Source of the DNA: Septoria linicola
Lineage: Eukaryota; Ascomycota; Dothideomycetes; Mycosphaerellales; Mycosphaerellaceae
DNA: 64,000 nt
Direction of reading: 5' to 3'
Assembly (NCBI GenBank): GCA_024114885.1
Contig: CP099419.1
Span: 1,426,001 to 1,490,000, forward strand
Position numbers and translations under genes: made by a program
The notes under the pieces: model-generated
Databases searched by the model: none
Told to the model about the DNA's origin: nothing
Seen by the model: only the letters and a program-made list of their open reading frames with translations
Shown: positions 33,501 to 46,100 of the stretch, one piece after another
How positions within the stretch are numbered: position 1 is the first letter of the stretch
Layout of the letters: the number at the start of each line of letters is the position of its first letter

Positions 33501-34185
33501 GGACGAAAAAGCAGCTGCTCAGACAACTCTCCGCTCGCCATGCACGCACACTGACAAGGAAATCTGGTTCCCTACAGCAACAAGCTCGGCGACGATGACC
33601 GTCGTTTTCGGTCTTCCTGAAGTCACTGGTGGATTCGGTTTCAACAGCACATCTGGCATAGAGCGTCGAGAGTCGAGCTGGAACAGCACCACCAGCTGGC
33701 TATTCAATAACAGCAAGCGAGACACTCCTCTCAAGGCCGAGAACGGGTCTGCAGTTGCAGCAGACGCCCTGACCCCGAGTGCCTCTACCACAAATTCAAC
33801 GATCTTCAAATGTCCATCAAAGACTCTGCCAAAAGATCAATACACATGGGTAATGGTCGGAGCCCTCCCTTGTCCAGTCCCCACCCCAATCGAATGCGGC
33901 ATCAAATGGTTCCGGCAGCACATCAACGACCTCCCTGTCCACGTGCGCGGTCCAAACTACTGCTTTAATGGAGACTTGGTAGGCCATGCTCGCGCCGTGG
34001 AGCACAACTGCTTTCCCGACTTCAATAGTAAACACTGCAAGCAAGAATTCGGGCTTGACAAAAAAGAGAACGACAGGAAGGTCGAGGAGGCCAAGACGAA
34101 ATCTGATCTGGCAGATGATGAGCTTGATGCTGCGATCAAAGCTCATTGGGAGGACGAGAAGAGGAAGGGGAATGAAAGAAATTAG
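30552..34185 (+). CDS. large secreted protein of unknown family
   Basis: Exon 1 is 30552-33406 and exon 2 is 33477-34185, joined by a 70-base intron (GTGCGT, TGCTAAC branch, TTCAG, phase 2); 1187 residues. A signal peptide (about 1-27) is followed by cysteine pairs (RRCNQDRDC, LPCPDKGCD, KACAGNSYLC). Next come long helical, lysine/glutamate-rich regions (about 290-325 and 590-740) and a Ser/Gly-rich segment. A hydrophobic stretch (about 918-945, ISKIPVSAIGWAAAAALVG) could be a membrane or membrane-active helix. The tail has five or more cysteines and ends in a charged helix. I recognise no known domain. The gene is intact and long, so it is probably functional; extracellular or cell-surface location is inferred. 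Confidence 0.78.
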
Positions 34186-34416
34186 CGGCTTGAGTCTCAG
34201 TAGGTTTGATGTGCTGAGGGTTTTCTACTAAATCTATCCAGATGCTCAGAACCTGCTGTCGCACGGAAACGAACAGCTCAGTGCAGATACTAGAATAATA
34301 ACGCGAGAAGGAATGCTGGCTGCTACTGCATTCTCTCATTGGCAGGTGAAAAATTAGAAGATATTTGGTACGATCACTATCTCACTCTCATGCTTCTCAC
34401 AGCCCTTCTTCCCAAC

Positions 34417-36218
34417 TCACGAAGTGGAAGCATCGACCATCTGTCGCTTCTTCGCAACACTTGGTGCGCCATCAAGCTTCCGCTTTTCCAATCGAGGACT
34501 GCCTTCTTCCTCTTCTGGCTCAACCGCTTCTCCCTCATCACTCGCCGTCTCAGACACGGGCTCTGCCTCGGCTTGCGCCATGTTGAGGGCGTATTTGTCT
34601 TTCTCCAAAGGCCACTCGAAACGTGAAACTGCCTCTTGCACCGGCTACCGCATCCGTTTCGAGCAAAGCTCCTCATCTGTCTTGTTGGGGCCCTTTACTT
34701 TCTTCATCTGCTGTGCAACACCGTCCTTCAATTTCTCGAGAGGCACACGTTTGTTCGGCTCGAATCTCACACAGGCATCTATTGCCTTGAGTAAAGCAGG
34801 TGAGTATCGCTCTTTGTACACGGGATGTGTCAACAGCTCTTCGTGCGTGCGTTGTCTGGTGTGTTGAATTTGAGCTGCTCGTGCGGTAAGAATGGCTTCT
34901 TCCGGACAAGCTCCAACATGGTCAGGCCGATTTGGTAGACATTGGTATGAGCAAGAATCTTTCGCAATTTCTTATCATCAAACTTGACGTTCTGGACCAT
35001 CTCTGGTGCCTTGAGACCTGTTGTTCCCGAGCCTCTGTAGTCGCTGGGGTTCTCAGCTTCCTGCGCATGAGTGTGAATGGCGAGCCCAAAGTCTCCGAGG
35101 AGTGGTTTGGGGTAACGAGGAAAGTATGTCTCACAGGGCGAGTCCAGAAACACATTCGCAGCTTTGATATCGAGATGAAAGATCTGCTTTAGATCACTCT
35201 CTAGTGTCCCGTCTCGCTGCATTGTGATGCAGGCATCTGTGAGTGTGTCCAGAACTCGCCATAGAAGAGGTTCTGCTACCTGGTCGTCCTGCGCCGAGAG
35301 GCGTTCTATCAGCCCACGAAGGTCTCCGTGGGGACAGAACTGCAAGTAGAGCGTCACGAGATACTGATCGTCTTCATCTGTGTCAAATGGCCTATGACTG
35401 GTCCAAGTACGCGCATGTACAAAAGCATCCTTGTTTTTATTCCAGCACTCATTCTGTGTGAAGAATTCCATGGGTTCCCGCGTGTCAATCTCACTTGCTT
35501 TGGGATAACACTTCGAATTAGCCTTTTCGTATTCCCATGCTGATAGCACCTCCTCCTTCTTGACTATCCTATCAAGAATCATCCCGTTTTCATCCCCTCT
35601 AGTCCAAAGCTGAGGCTGCGACTGGCCTCCCTCGCTGAAGTTCATTGGAAACTTCCATTTGTCACCTTTAACACGTGCAGAGGGGACACTAGTGCCTGGA
35701 CCTAAGTCGCCCATATAGTAGGAGTCGAGGAACTTTGACGTTGCATCGCACCGTGTCGCGAGTGCAACGATTCGTAGTTCGATCCGATCGATGTCGTTGT
35801 TGGCAGCTAGTATGCAGACTGCAGGCACTTTGTAGGTCGCGTAGAGAGATGCTAAGGCCTTCCGACGAGACAGTAATATCTCCAGCGTGTTCGCATAATC
35901 GCTGAGTCTCAGATCATATCGTTTTACCTCCTTCACTTGTGATTCGTTGACAAATTTGCGCGATATAAAATCCTCGATGTATGCTCGATCTTTCTTCAGC
36001 TCATTCTCTATCGCAGTGCACTGATCAGCACTCTTTTGTATTCTGCGAAAGCTGTCTAGGAGGCGCGATCTGTCATTCTGGGCCAGCGACATCCATCCCT
36101 CGGTAAGCACCTCTCTGTCGCACTCGACACGCTCGAAGCAACGGAATTCTTCCAACCCATCACCGTCCATGACTAGAGATTGACCACATCGCACGCTGTG
36201 CTCTACGTGACGTGACAT
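34417..36218 (-). pseudogene. protein-kinase-like gene with a frameshift and a premature stop
   Basis: The minus-strand frame from 36218 runs 462 codons. The N-terminal half is helical. The kinase-like C-terminal half has LQFCPHGDL (hinge), a changed catalytic loop HLDIKAANVF (HLD instead of HRD), DFG in LLGDFGLAI and KAPEM in place of APE. After FNTPDNA the frame breaks in a GC-repeat (34843-34852). The next frame continues the kinase C-lobe (HEELLTHPVYKERY, KAIDACVRFEPNKRV), then meets an in-frame TAG at 34647-34645, after which coding-like sequence continues to 34417 (acidic tail ending KKRQMVDASTS). No intron explains either lesion. A CAG to TAG change would fit C-to-T decay. Confidence 0.6.
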
Positions 36219-36368
36219 ACTTCGGGCCTCTTTGTTTCACTATCCCCTTACACTTTGAAGGGCCTCGTTCAGGAATGAACAAAGCCATTGCCGATACGCT
36301 AACCTTTGTTGCTCTCGCTAACAAGTTGATGTTCGTCAATGCAGCTCCACCATGCCATGAGCATGTTA

Positions 36369-39083
36369 TCACCCGCTAACAGGTTGTGTGGTGGCATAAC
36401 TCTGCGCCTCACTACCCGAACTTGACGCTTCACGATCCTCGTAGTCATTCTCCGCGACCATGTCTTCTGCCACAATGCCTGCCTGATAGATCGCAGTCTC
36501 CACATCACTATGAAGTCCAAGTCGACGCGTCCCTGCGACAGTGTCTTCCAGGCTTTGTCGTGCGCGAAGCTGTTTCTCAAGTCTAGAGTGTCTTATTGCC
36601 TCGCCATACGGTGCCTGCCATATGTACTGCGCATCGCTCTTCCATGCGCCGTTTCGCTTCAGAAACGCAAGATATGCTGCCCAGTTGGGATCTTGGTCCA
36701 GGAGATCAGGGTTGCCAATAATGACCATTGCCTGCTTGGCTCTTGTCAAGGCGACGTTGAACCGTTTCGGCTCATATATGACTCCAAGGCCGCGTGCAAT
36801 GTCTTGGTCGATGAAGCGATTCCTTGTTCGAGTCGTGCATAAGATCACAACGCGAGATTCGAGTCCTTGGAAAGCCTCGAGAGGTCCCATGTTTACGCCT
36901 GCCATCGCAAGGCCGCGCGCCCGTGCCTTGGTTCTAAGCAACTTGACTTGAGCTCTGAAAGGGCTCATGACACATATCTCGTGTGGCTGTACGCCCAATT
37001 TGAGAAACGACTGCGCGTAGTCGACGGCTTGTGTAGCCTCCTCTATATTGAACCATCCACCTCCATCACGCTCGATTTCATCTGAGCTGCGGTTGTCGTG
37101 GAAGACGATGGGCATGTCGCGGCCACCAAATCCAGGCCAATCTAGCAATGCATCGGTCTGCTCAGCTACAGGTTCAAGGGTGTCATGATAGAATAGAGCT
37201 GAAGGAATCGCAAGGATCGCTGGATGGGATCGATAGTTGCGAATCAAATCGGTAAAGGGTGGTCGAATTAGAGGCAACATGTCCCTCGTCAGTCGAGGTA
37301 TGTGTCCACCTCGCTCTTTAGCGCGCGCCAGGGGATGCTCGCTGTATAGAGGTCGCGCGAGCAGGCGCTCAAAGAGGCTCTTCTGCAACACGCCCTTGCT
37401 CGCAGTTCGTGGTCCCAACTGCGACTGGTCTCCAACCAAGGCAACTTGAGGTTCATTCATGATATACTGCCTTAGAAAGGGTGGCGCAAGCACAAGAAGA
37501 GGAAGGAGAGCTTCTGGCTCGGTGGCCTGTGCCGCTTCGTCCATGACCACTGCATCCCAGTGCAGCCGAAATTTCGGACTTGGACTTCGTGGATGGTACG
37601 CTGAGAAAATCGCCAACTCGTGCCGGAAGAGATCAGCATTTGTCAGACGAGCTCTTCTGAGAAATTCCGCATCTCGCGTGGTGGTTACGAGTACTTGCTT
37701 GCTCATCAGCTCGCCGAAAGGAGGTAGCGAAAATATGCGGTCGTCGACGAAACAAAACGGTAAGATGGTATTTGGCACCTCTGGAAAACTTCGCGCTGGT
37801 GCTAAAAGCGTGATTGGACGATGGTCAGCAGTGGCTCAATGAGATCCTCATCAGGTCAGTACGAATTGTCAGGCGCAGAGAGCCACAGTATAGATACAGC
37901 AGCCGACGGCGTCAACTGCGCATCGGAATGCCCCCAACAACCGCATCACTTACAATTCAATCGAAGTAGCTCTTTGGGAGACAAGTGTGCGCTGAGTCGC
38001 TTGACCAATGTATCAGCAGCAGATTCGGATGGCGCGCAAAGAAGGATGTGGCTCGACTCGTCTCGTTGCAACATCTGCAACGTGAGCTCCACGATGGTCT
38101 TCGTTTTCCCGGTACCAGGAGGACCAGAGATGAGGTAAGGGACCGAGCCATATTCGTTCTGCAAGATAGTGTCGATCGCTCGGACTTGTTCGCGATTGAG
38201 GTGAGGATCAAACAAGTTCAGCCCGTGTTGAGCAGGATTCAGAACTGTTTGTTGCTTGCCATGCTCGGGTCGTGGAAAGAGCATACCTTGCAGCCATGAC
38301 TGCGGCTGTTCGACTTGCTTTGATGCATCTGCAAGTGCTGTGCACAATGCACCTAAACGCGTGGTCTGCGCTGTGAAGCAGACGTTGAACAACCTACTGT
38401 TTGGCACAAAATTGTCGACTCGCAAATGGAGGGTCTCGTTGAAGCGGTCCACCACCCATACTATAGCGTTGTGGCAGATCTCATGATTGGATGCTGGATG
38501 GACACCTCGTGAATGAGGCACGCTGTCCGAAGCCAGCACTATGCCGCCATAACCATCATATCGCAGTTGTCGCAGCTGCACTACATCGCCGACTTCGACT
38601 GGTAGGCTGCTTTCCCGGAGGCCAGGCACGACCAGCCTGTGCATGAAGTGCTCAACGTCGTATGGCTATCAGAGTCAGTCATGACTCCACATGCGCGAAA
38701 ACAATTTAGCAAGCTGAAGGGCCACAAAAAGCCGGAGACTGACTCACAGTTTGTGAGAGAGGTACTTGGTATAGGTAATGGCTCTCACGGTCGCGGCGAA
38801 GAGCATCCGTTTCCAATCGCAAAGCTGCATCGAAGAACTGCTTGTAGCATTTCTCCTCGAGTAACGTTGGTAAGTCTGATAGGTCATCTATTGTGGGCAT
38901 CGAGGGTGACGGCCGGGCATCGAGAAACGTCCCGGCGAATGCCCGGACGTAGGAGACGAAGTCGATCCATGGCGGAGGTTCGCTGGCAATGTCGTAGGCC
39001 GGAGTCTCGTTGACTTGCTTGAGCTTTAGCGGAATGTATGGCGCTGCGTACACGTCCAGGACAGGCTTCTCCGAAGTGCTCAT
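36369..39083 (-). CDS. superfamily 1 RNA/DNA helicase (UPF1/MOV10-like)
   Basis: Three exons, 39083-38748, 38665-37954 and 37801-36369, with introns of 82 and 152 bases in consistent phase; 826 residues. Motif I is GPPGTGKTKT (from residue 293), motif II is DEAAQ (437-441), motif III is GDQSQLGP, motif IV-like is RNYRSHP, then LEAFQGLESRVVILC (motif V) and NVALTRAK (motif VI). The splice at 349/350 rebuilds the conserved LRLN/SPARSFPEVP segment. The N-terminal 250 residues should contain the RNA-binding beta-barrel seen in UPF1-like helicases. Expected activity is ATP-dependent unwinding of RNA or DNA. It shares a divergent promoter with ILV5. Confidence 0.9.
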
Positions 39084-39531
39084 CTCTGCCCCAGATCCGG
39101 CCAGCTCAATGGACGCGGGTGTCCTTGAGGCTGAGACTGCGAGGCGGTCCGTCTATGGCAAGCTGATGAATGTAACTGTACTCTGTAGTGAATCTAATGG
39201 GCGGACGCGCAAAAAAGAACAATGATGTGTGCAACTACCTCTTCATAGCGAGAGCGCCTGTGTAGTTGTAATTGGAGAGCTTCACACTGGCGCTGCGCAC
39301 CGCATTACTCCAAAGAAATGTTATTGGCTACGCGTCGTGTGATCGTGTCGGTGGTATGGTGGATTCCATCTGTGTGGAGAGGAGGGCTGGCTGGCTGGGC
39401 TGGGCCTGTGCTTGCGGCATCGGCGTGCAGGAGGAAGCTGGCTCAAAAATACAGAAAGTCAATTATTGGATCTGGAGCATTACTCACAAACAACACTCCT
39501 CTCCACTCTTCACTACCATCCACACACCACA
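39084..39531. promoter_or_regulatory. divergent promoter between helicase and ILV5
   Basis: A 448-base gap between divergent starts must contain both promoters. The ILV5 side ends with a pyrimidine- and CACA-rich leader (CACACACCACAATGG) typical of highly expressed fungal genes. I see no clear TATA box or named operator. Confidence 0.5.
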
Positions 39532-40943
39532 ATGGCCTCCAAGAACGCCAGCAGAGCTCTCCGCGCCTCGCTGAGGCAGGTCAAGGCGCCTCAGGTGCAG
39601 CAGCGCACCTTCCTGACCGCCGTCAACTCGGCCAAGCAGGGAGTCCGCTCGGCTGCTCCAAAAGCTGCCACATCCGCCATTGTGCACCAGAGCAGAGGCA
39701 AGAAGACCGTCGACTTCGCCGGCGACAAGGAGGTCGTCTTCGGTATGCTATACAACTGTCACGAGACGCTGGCGCACACACTTACTCACGCGCAATTGCA
39801 GAGCGCGCCGACTGGCCACGTGAGAAGCTCCTGGTATGTCCAATGACCTCCAATATGACTCTACACGGGTCGCAGATGCGTCTACATCGATCACAGAGGC
39901 TAACAATACATAGGACTACTTCAAGAACGACACCCTCGCCCTCATCGGTTACGGTTCGCAGGGTCACGGCCAGGGCCTGAACCTGCGCGACAACGGCCTC
40001 AATGTCATTGTCGGTGTGCGGAAGAACGGCTCCAGCTGGAAAGAGGCGCAACAAGATGGCTGGGTTGAGGGCAAGAACCTCTTCGACATCGATGAGGCCA
40101 TCTCCAAGGGTACCATCATCATGAACCTCCTGTCCGATGCCGCCCAGTCAGAGACGTGGCCACATATCAAGCCCCAGCTCACCAAGGGCAAGGTACGCGA
40201 CTACGACCCTACATGAACGCGCGCGACTGAAGCTGACATCTCACTGATAGACCCTCTACTTCTCCCACGGTTTCTCCCCAGTCTTCAAGGACCAGACCAA
40301 GGTTGAGGTCCCAAGCGACATTGACGTGATCCTCGTTGCGCCAAAGGGCTCCGGACGCACTGTCCGAACGCTCTTCCGCGAGGGCCGTGGTATCAACAGC
40401 TCCGTCGCCGTCTGGCAAGACGTGACCGGCAAGGCTGAGGAGAAGGCCATCGCTCTTGGCGTGGCTGTCGGCTCTGGCTACATGTACAAGACCACCTTCG
40501 AGAAGGAGGTCTACTCCGACCTGTACGGTGAGCGTGGTTGCTTGATGGGCGGTATCCACGGCATGTTCCTCGCTCAGTACGAGGTTCTCCGTGAGAACGG
40601 CCACTCTCCTTCCGAGGCATTCAACGAGACCGTCGAGGAGGCTACTCAGTCCCTCTACCCCCTGATCGGTGCCAACGGCATGGACTACATGTACGCTGCC
40701 TGCTCCACCACTGCACGCCGTGGTGCCATCGACTGGAGCAAGCGCTTCAAGGAGGCCCTCAAGCCAGTCTTTGACGACCTCTACGACTCCGTCAAGACCG
40801 GCAAGGAGACCCAGCGCACCATGGAGTACGCTGGCCGTCCAGACTACCGCCAGGCATTCGAGAAGGAGATGGAGGAGATCCGCGAGCTCGAGATCTGGAG
40901 AGCGGGCAAGGCTGTCCGCAGCTTGAGACCTGAGAACCAGTAG
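39532..40943 (+). CDS. ILV5: ketol-acid reductoisomerase (acetohydroxyacid reductoisomerase), mitochondrial
   Basis: Four exons, 39532-39742, 39802-39833, 39914-40192 and 40251-40943, in consistent phase; 404 residues, the usual length for the fungal enzyme. The first 55 residues are rich in Arg, Ser and Ala without acids, a mitochondrial presequence. ERADWPREKLL joins DYFKNDTLALIGYGSQGHGQG, the NADPH-binding loop (GYGSQGHG at about 93-100). Later blocks include VAPKGSGRTVR, GCLMGGIHGMF (with the metal-binding acids near SDLYGE) and MYAACSTTARRGA. It converts acetolactate or acetohydroxybutyrate to the dihydroxy acids for valine, isoleucine and leucine. Intact. Confidence 0.97.
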
Positions 40944-42109
40944 AGAAAGCAGAGAGTGACTCAGGATACCAACAATACATGCGCACAGCTTTCATTTCAT
41001 CTGCGGGTCTGTCCTTACCAGGGGGGAGTTCTTGTCTGTGGATATGAAAGGGACATGGAGCGATCCTCTTGAAAAAGCTTTGCTGTAATCTAGTGTTAGA
41101 CCTGACGCGAAGCTGCTGTATTTGTTTAGAAAGGCTGCGCGTTTGGTGTGACGAAGTGTTCAAATGTTTTCAAACTTTCTTTCGGACATTGCGATGGATG
41201 TTCTTCCGTCGCTACTTCTTCACGCTACGCTGCACCTTCCATTTGCAACGCTGGCGTCGCGTGCTATCTCGGCATCCTTTGCGCTGACTGCTGCTTCTCT
41301 GTCGATCTAATTCAGAACTGCCTCCCAATGATGTGACGCCAACGAAATTAAGGAAATAAATTAGGGTATTCAGCGTGTGCCTATCAGCCACAGCTGCATT
41401 GCTATGCATGGGGAAAGAACGCCCGCTAGTGAGCACGACGAGAAAAAACAACCACAATGGCAGAATGCACCAGTGGTGGATGATCGACACTAGACATGTC
41501 CAAATCCAGAGCCTCCAGAAATTCGCATTTTCCGTTTCGATTGGCTGCATGTGGCTTCAGCCGCCAGCAGCCACAGTGGCCGCACGTCATCTGCACGCCG
41601 CCCACCTTTTCGTGATCGACTTTTGTGAGCGTTCTGCCGCGTTGTCGAAGGGACAGCGATTACAAACACTGGCACTTGTGATAGTCATGGGTTTCGATGA
41701 TGATGGAAGTTCTGAATCATGCGTTGTGCTTCCTTCGTGCCCACTTTCGATGCTCCCTCTTGCCCAACGACCGATGATGCGTGCGTTCCAAGCTACGGCC
41801 ATGTCCATCGGTCCTAGATCGCTTTGGGAACGATCGTGTTGATACAACCTCCGAAGCTTCTGTAGTCCGCTGCCTTGTCACGCCGAATCGAGCGTAGATA
41901 CATACGTATGCTGCTGAGCAGCCACCGAAGCGACGCATTGTCGAAGCTCGGCATGGCGCTTTTTGCATTCGCTCCAAGTGTGCAAGAGAGTTTCGTGGAG
42001 CTCATCGTCAAGAGCCGGACCAAAGCTCGGTCACAAGCTTGATCTTTTTGTACCCCGCTGCTCGTGACTCGGAATAGTAGGAGTCTATGTCGCCTACGGG
42101 GTCATGTGG
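40944..42109. other. intergenic between convergent genes
   Basis: About 1.17 kb. Coding-like snippets occur just after the zinc-cluster gene stop on the minus strand (for example DELHETLLHTWSECKKRH near 42010-41950), but in different frames and without splice support. They could be a decayed C-terminal part of that gene. No feature is called. Confidence 0.4.
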
Positions 42110-43103
42110 TCATGGAGTCTGATACGGTTTGGAAGGATCCATGCTATAGCCTGTAGTAGATGTGATGGACCCAGTGCTCTCCTCGGAGCTCAAGCTTGGC
42201 TTGGGACCAACCAGAGGCGGAGGGTGTGTAGATTGATGCGGCGCATGTTGCGGAAGTGGTTGGTGCAAACTTGGTTGCAAGGTTGGAGGTGGGCCCGGGG
42301 TGTACTCCGGCACTGATGAAGTCCTACTATCGTCTGAACTCAAAGAGTGACTGTGGACCAAATTGACATGAGTCGGAAGGCCGTTGTGATGCGCATGCCC
42401 TGGGCTGTTCAGGCCGGTGCGGGATGAGACGTCTAGAATAGCCTGGATTGGGGGAAGTCGATGGTCGATGACCGCGCCTGCTTGGGGCGGAGTCGGCCCT
42501 TGATGTGCAATGTGCTGTTGCAGGTTGGGTTGAATACCATAGGGACCGTCACGAATTTGCCGCAAGAGCAAAAATATGTCATCGTACGAGCTGGTCCTGA
42601 TGCGCTGGAAGATGTCCATGGCTTCGGATTCCGGTCTGGTTTGAACAAATGCTAACAGCTCACGAATTTGATCTCGTTCGTGTTCGAGAATTTGATTTCG
42701 GCGCCGCAAGGCTGACCACCGACTCTCGCCTTCCTCTGCTTCGTATTGGCACTCCGTGCGAAGGTTCTGACATCGTGAACAAGAAGGCCTATAAATTAGT
42801 GATCAGCATGCGTGTTCATTCAGCTTTAGCTTTCCATCTTTGTCCTACCTGACACCATCACACTGGAAATGTCAGCCAACGATCAACCACAACAGCAGAA
42901 GGCACAAGACCTACTCGAGATTTCCTCCTCCTACATGCAGAACATGCGCTTTCAATGAGAGTGCGCTTGGGTCGACCGCCTGGTGGTCTGCTTGGTCCTG
43001 TGGGTGCCGAGTTACCGTTGTTGCTATTATTGCTGTCTTTGGACGCCTCTCCAGAGGAGGACCGGGCTGCAAGCAGCGGCATTGAATGTCCTGGGCCGGA
43101 CAT
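42110..43103 (-). CDS. Zn2Cys6 transcription factor, short
   Basis: Three exons, 43103-42915, 42862-42849 (only 14 bases) and 42788-42110, with introns of 52 and 60 bases; 293 residues. Splicing rebuilds a perfect zinc cluster C-x2-C-x6-C-x6-C-x2-C-x6-C (ACSACRRRKSR, CDGVR, PSCSRCQNLRTEC). A short linker and a coiled-coil-like helix (RWSALRRRNQILEHERDQI) follow, then a helical segment FVQTRPESEAMDIFQRIR seen in many fungal factors of this type. The rest is Pro/Ser/His-rich. It should bind DNA as a dimer. Family members usually have several hundred more residues, so this one may be truncated. Confidence 0.82.
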
Positions 43104-46100
43104 TCAGGTATCGAGACAACAGGCCGTTGTCATGAAGTGAAGTGTTGTCGTTGTTGAGGCTGCGACTCAAAGAAAGCGTCGATGCGTCTCAGGATTAAGT
43201 GTCGATGGCACGTCCCGGGCAGCAAGCCGAGAGATGAAAGAGCCTACTGGGCCTACTGCTTGTGTCCCTACTGTTGCTGATATTGGATCGCCGATGCGTC
43301 GTGTCCACTCAGATGGAACGCCACAGACCGCCATACACACTAGTTAGATTGAAGAAGTATGCACGCTCGGTAGTGGTTCGGCCTCCACCGTGCGATGACC
43401 CGCGGTGTTCATGGGTGCCAGGCATGAGCTCTGCTTTGCGCCTGCATACAAGGCCATCGCAATTGCACCTAGTCTACGGTTCGAGGTCGCCTACCGCGCA
43501 CAATGGGCTAAAAATGTGCTCTCAAAAAGGACTGTCTCACTAGTCTCAGCCACTTGTGGCTGGAGAGCCTTAGGTACACGCGATGCCGAACTGAAGGTGT
43601 CAACGAGCATCTCCAGCTTGCATCATACTGCATATGCACGTCGCTAACGACAGCGGTGCCTGCGCGGCCGATGGCTCATTATGGACGCTCGCTCGACTCT
43701 CTTGTCGCTTGGAAAAACCGCTCTTCGACTGCGGTGCTGTTCTGCTTTGTGCTGCGCTGTCGGCGGCGGGACACACGCCAACCGCGTCGCGTGATACCGA
43801 TGCAGAGCAATTTACGGTAACCTTCAACCATCTCATGTGCTATACAAGGGCATGCTCGTGGGCCTGGCAATTCCTAGTTGGGTCTTGCGTTTTAGGCGCG
43901 GAATGCGCTTGCTCAGTAGTGTTACGTTGCTTCTCGACGCACTTGCTGTGATGAACCTCCGGTGCGGTGCTGGACAACTGGCGCTACCCATCAGTAGCTC
44001 TCAATGTGCCCATCACGCACCACCAAATACGGACGCAATTGTTTATGCCTAGCGCTGTAGGGCGGTTATCGATCTCTGGCACAGTGCGCGATGTCAACTT
44101 TTAGACTTCAACTCTCCACACCCGGCTCGTCATCTTGCTGGCACACACGGAGCCAACGACGAATGCGCGCGGACGCCACTCCATGCGTAGCGCGTTGAGT
44201 TCCTTCACGGACGTGTGCCGCAGAAATTGAGCCTTACTGTAGCAGATAGATCCGTTGGTCTCTCCGCAGGTGCTTGTGTCGAGAGATCACTGCCAATGGT
44301 CAGATCTTCACGAACCCTGCCGCTCCCGTGGAGATCGAGTGCACTGCTGCCCATCACAAGAATTTTCCCTAGCCGCATCGTGTCCACCAAAACACGACCG
44401 GAAGCGCACCCTGGTCTCCTCGCCAAATTCCGGCGGCTGTTCTGCCCTGGCTCGCCTATAGCCGAACACGGTCCACTGCACCTCCACTGCAGCACGTTCA
44501 TAACATGGTCGGTGCGAGGTCGGGACAACGAAGCTCTGCAGAGGATTTTGTTGCTGTCCAGGTATTGGACTCCGAGGTGGTGGAAAGGTGTGCCAGGATC
44601 CGTTGCCTCCTAGCATCGCGGTTCGACATTCTCTAATCGTGTGCACCTTCTCGGTTGTTGCCAGCTTGACCTTGTCGTACATCGAGATGCCTTGTACGCT
44701 GAAAGACGTCAGTTGGTCGAAGACAGCTGCACCGCCTTGAAGCTCGACGAGGTGGCTCCCATACTGCGCGATCGATGACTGCGGCGATCTCCAGAAAAAC
44801 ATCAAGAAGCATATGCTGTATCGTCTGCCCAGTCGACAATTAGCGCAAGCCTTTGTTCCCTTCCATTGCAGCGAAGTCGCCTACGAAATGTCTAAGTAGC
44901 AACACAAGGATACTATCACATCCGGGCAACATTTATCATATGAGGCAGATGACCATAAGAGCTAACTTTCCTGGCTGATTAACACCTAGCACCGACCACA
45001 AGGCTATCTGCACCGGAGTCAAGACCGTCGTCTGAACGAGCCTGACTCATGCCGGCTACCAGGACGCCATCAGGCTCGGAATCAAGAATAACAGGTCTAT
45101 GGAGGTCTGGAACACAATAGCCCTGGTTGATCGACCCAGCCGTGCTGCATTAGTCCGACTCCTGCAGCGGCAAGTCCAGTCAAGCAGTCACCTGTCAGCA
45201 CTGAAGAGGCAATTCTATCTGACTGAGCAGTACCATTGTGGAAGGCGCGAAACTAAGAAAAGGTGATGAACCACTTCCCTGGAACATGAGGCATCTAGTG
45301 TGGCCAAACATACCGAGCAGATCTGCTTATTCAGCTGCCATCACACCCTCAAGCGTTTGACCCTACACAAAGCCAGCATCTCAACGGTGAGCAGGCATGT
45401 TCCGAGGACCACAGCTATGCTGACACAATAATATGTATCACAGGACACTTTCTTGTAGCCGGTCAGTGACTCTAGACTTAATTGCCCAGCCCAACGGCCA
45501 GAAGTGGAAGAAAAAAAGATCATGGCAGACGATAGGCTCTAGGAGTCCAGTCCGAGTCTCGACACATGCAAAACCAGAGTGCTGGGATCTTGGCCGAGCG
45601 GTACCCTGTGGGCCATGCCGACAACCTTCTCCGAAGTGATCGTGATCGCGATCGTGCTCCTTGTGCCCACAAGCGATTTGCCTGCTTGCAGGTCCGCTCC
45701 CCGAAAGACCGCACCTCACCTTCTGAAAGACACATTGCGAGCACATAGCACGCCCCTCTCCCTTTCTTGATCCGCAACGGCAGAATGAATTGACCCTCGT
45801 GACCACGGAAACTCGAGGCGCACGCCCACGCCAGAGCTCCCCTTGGATGTCAGCGTCGATTTCGCAGTCGCGAGCACGAAGTCAAGCCGACCAGTCAACA
45901 TACGCCCTTCCTCGCCCTCAGGACCGTCAAACGAGCAGCTGAGGACAGGGAGCAAGGCTCACACGGGAGACAGTGATGAGGAACAGGCACTACATCGTCG
46001 CCAACATGCGGCAGACACGATCCACCGTGGTATGGAAAGCACTACTTCAGGGATTCATAGACACAACGCACCAGGCAGAAGAATAGCGAGAGGAGACAGA

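Noticed and set aside
44308..44805. 165-codon minus-strand frame
   Set aside because: Partly coding-like, but overlaps other frames and has no domain; kept only as a note in the gene-poor stretch.
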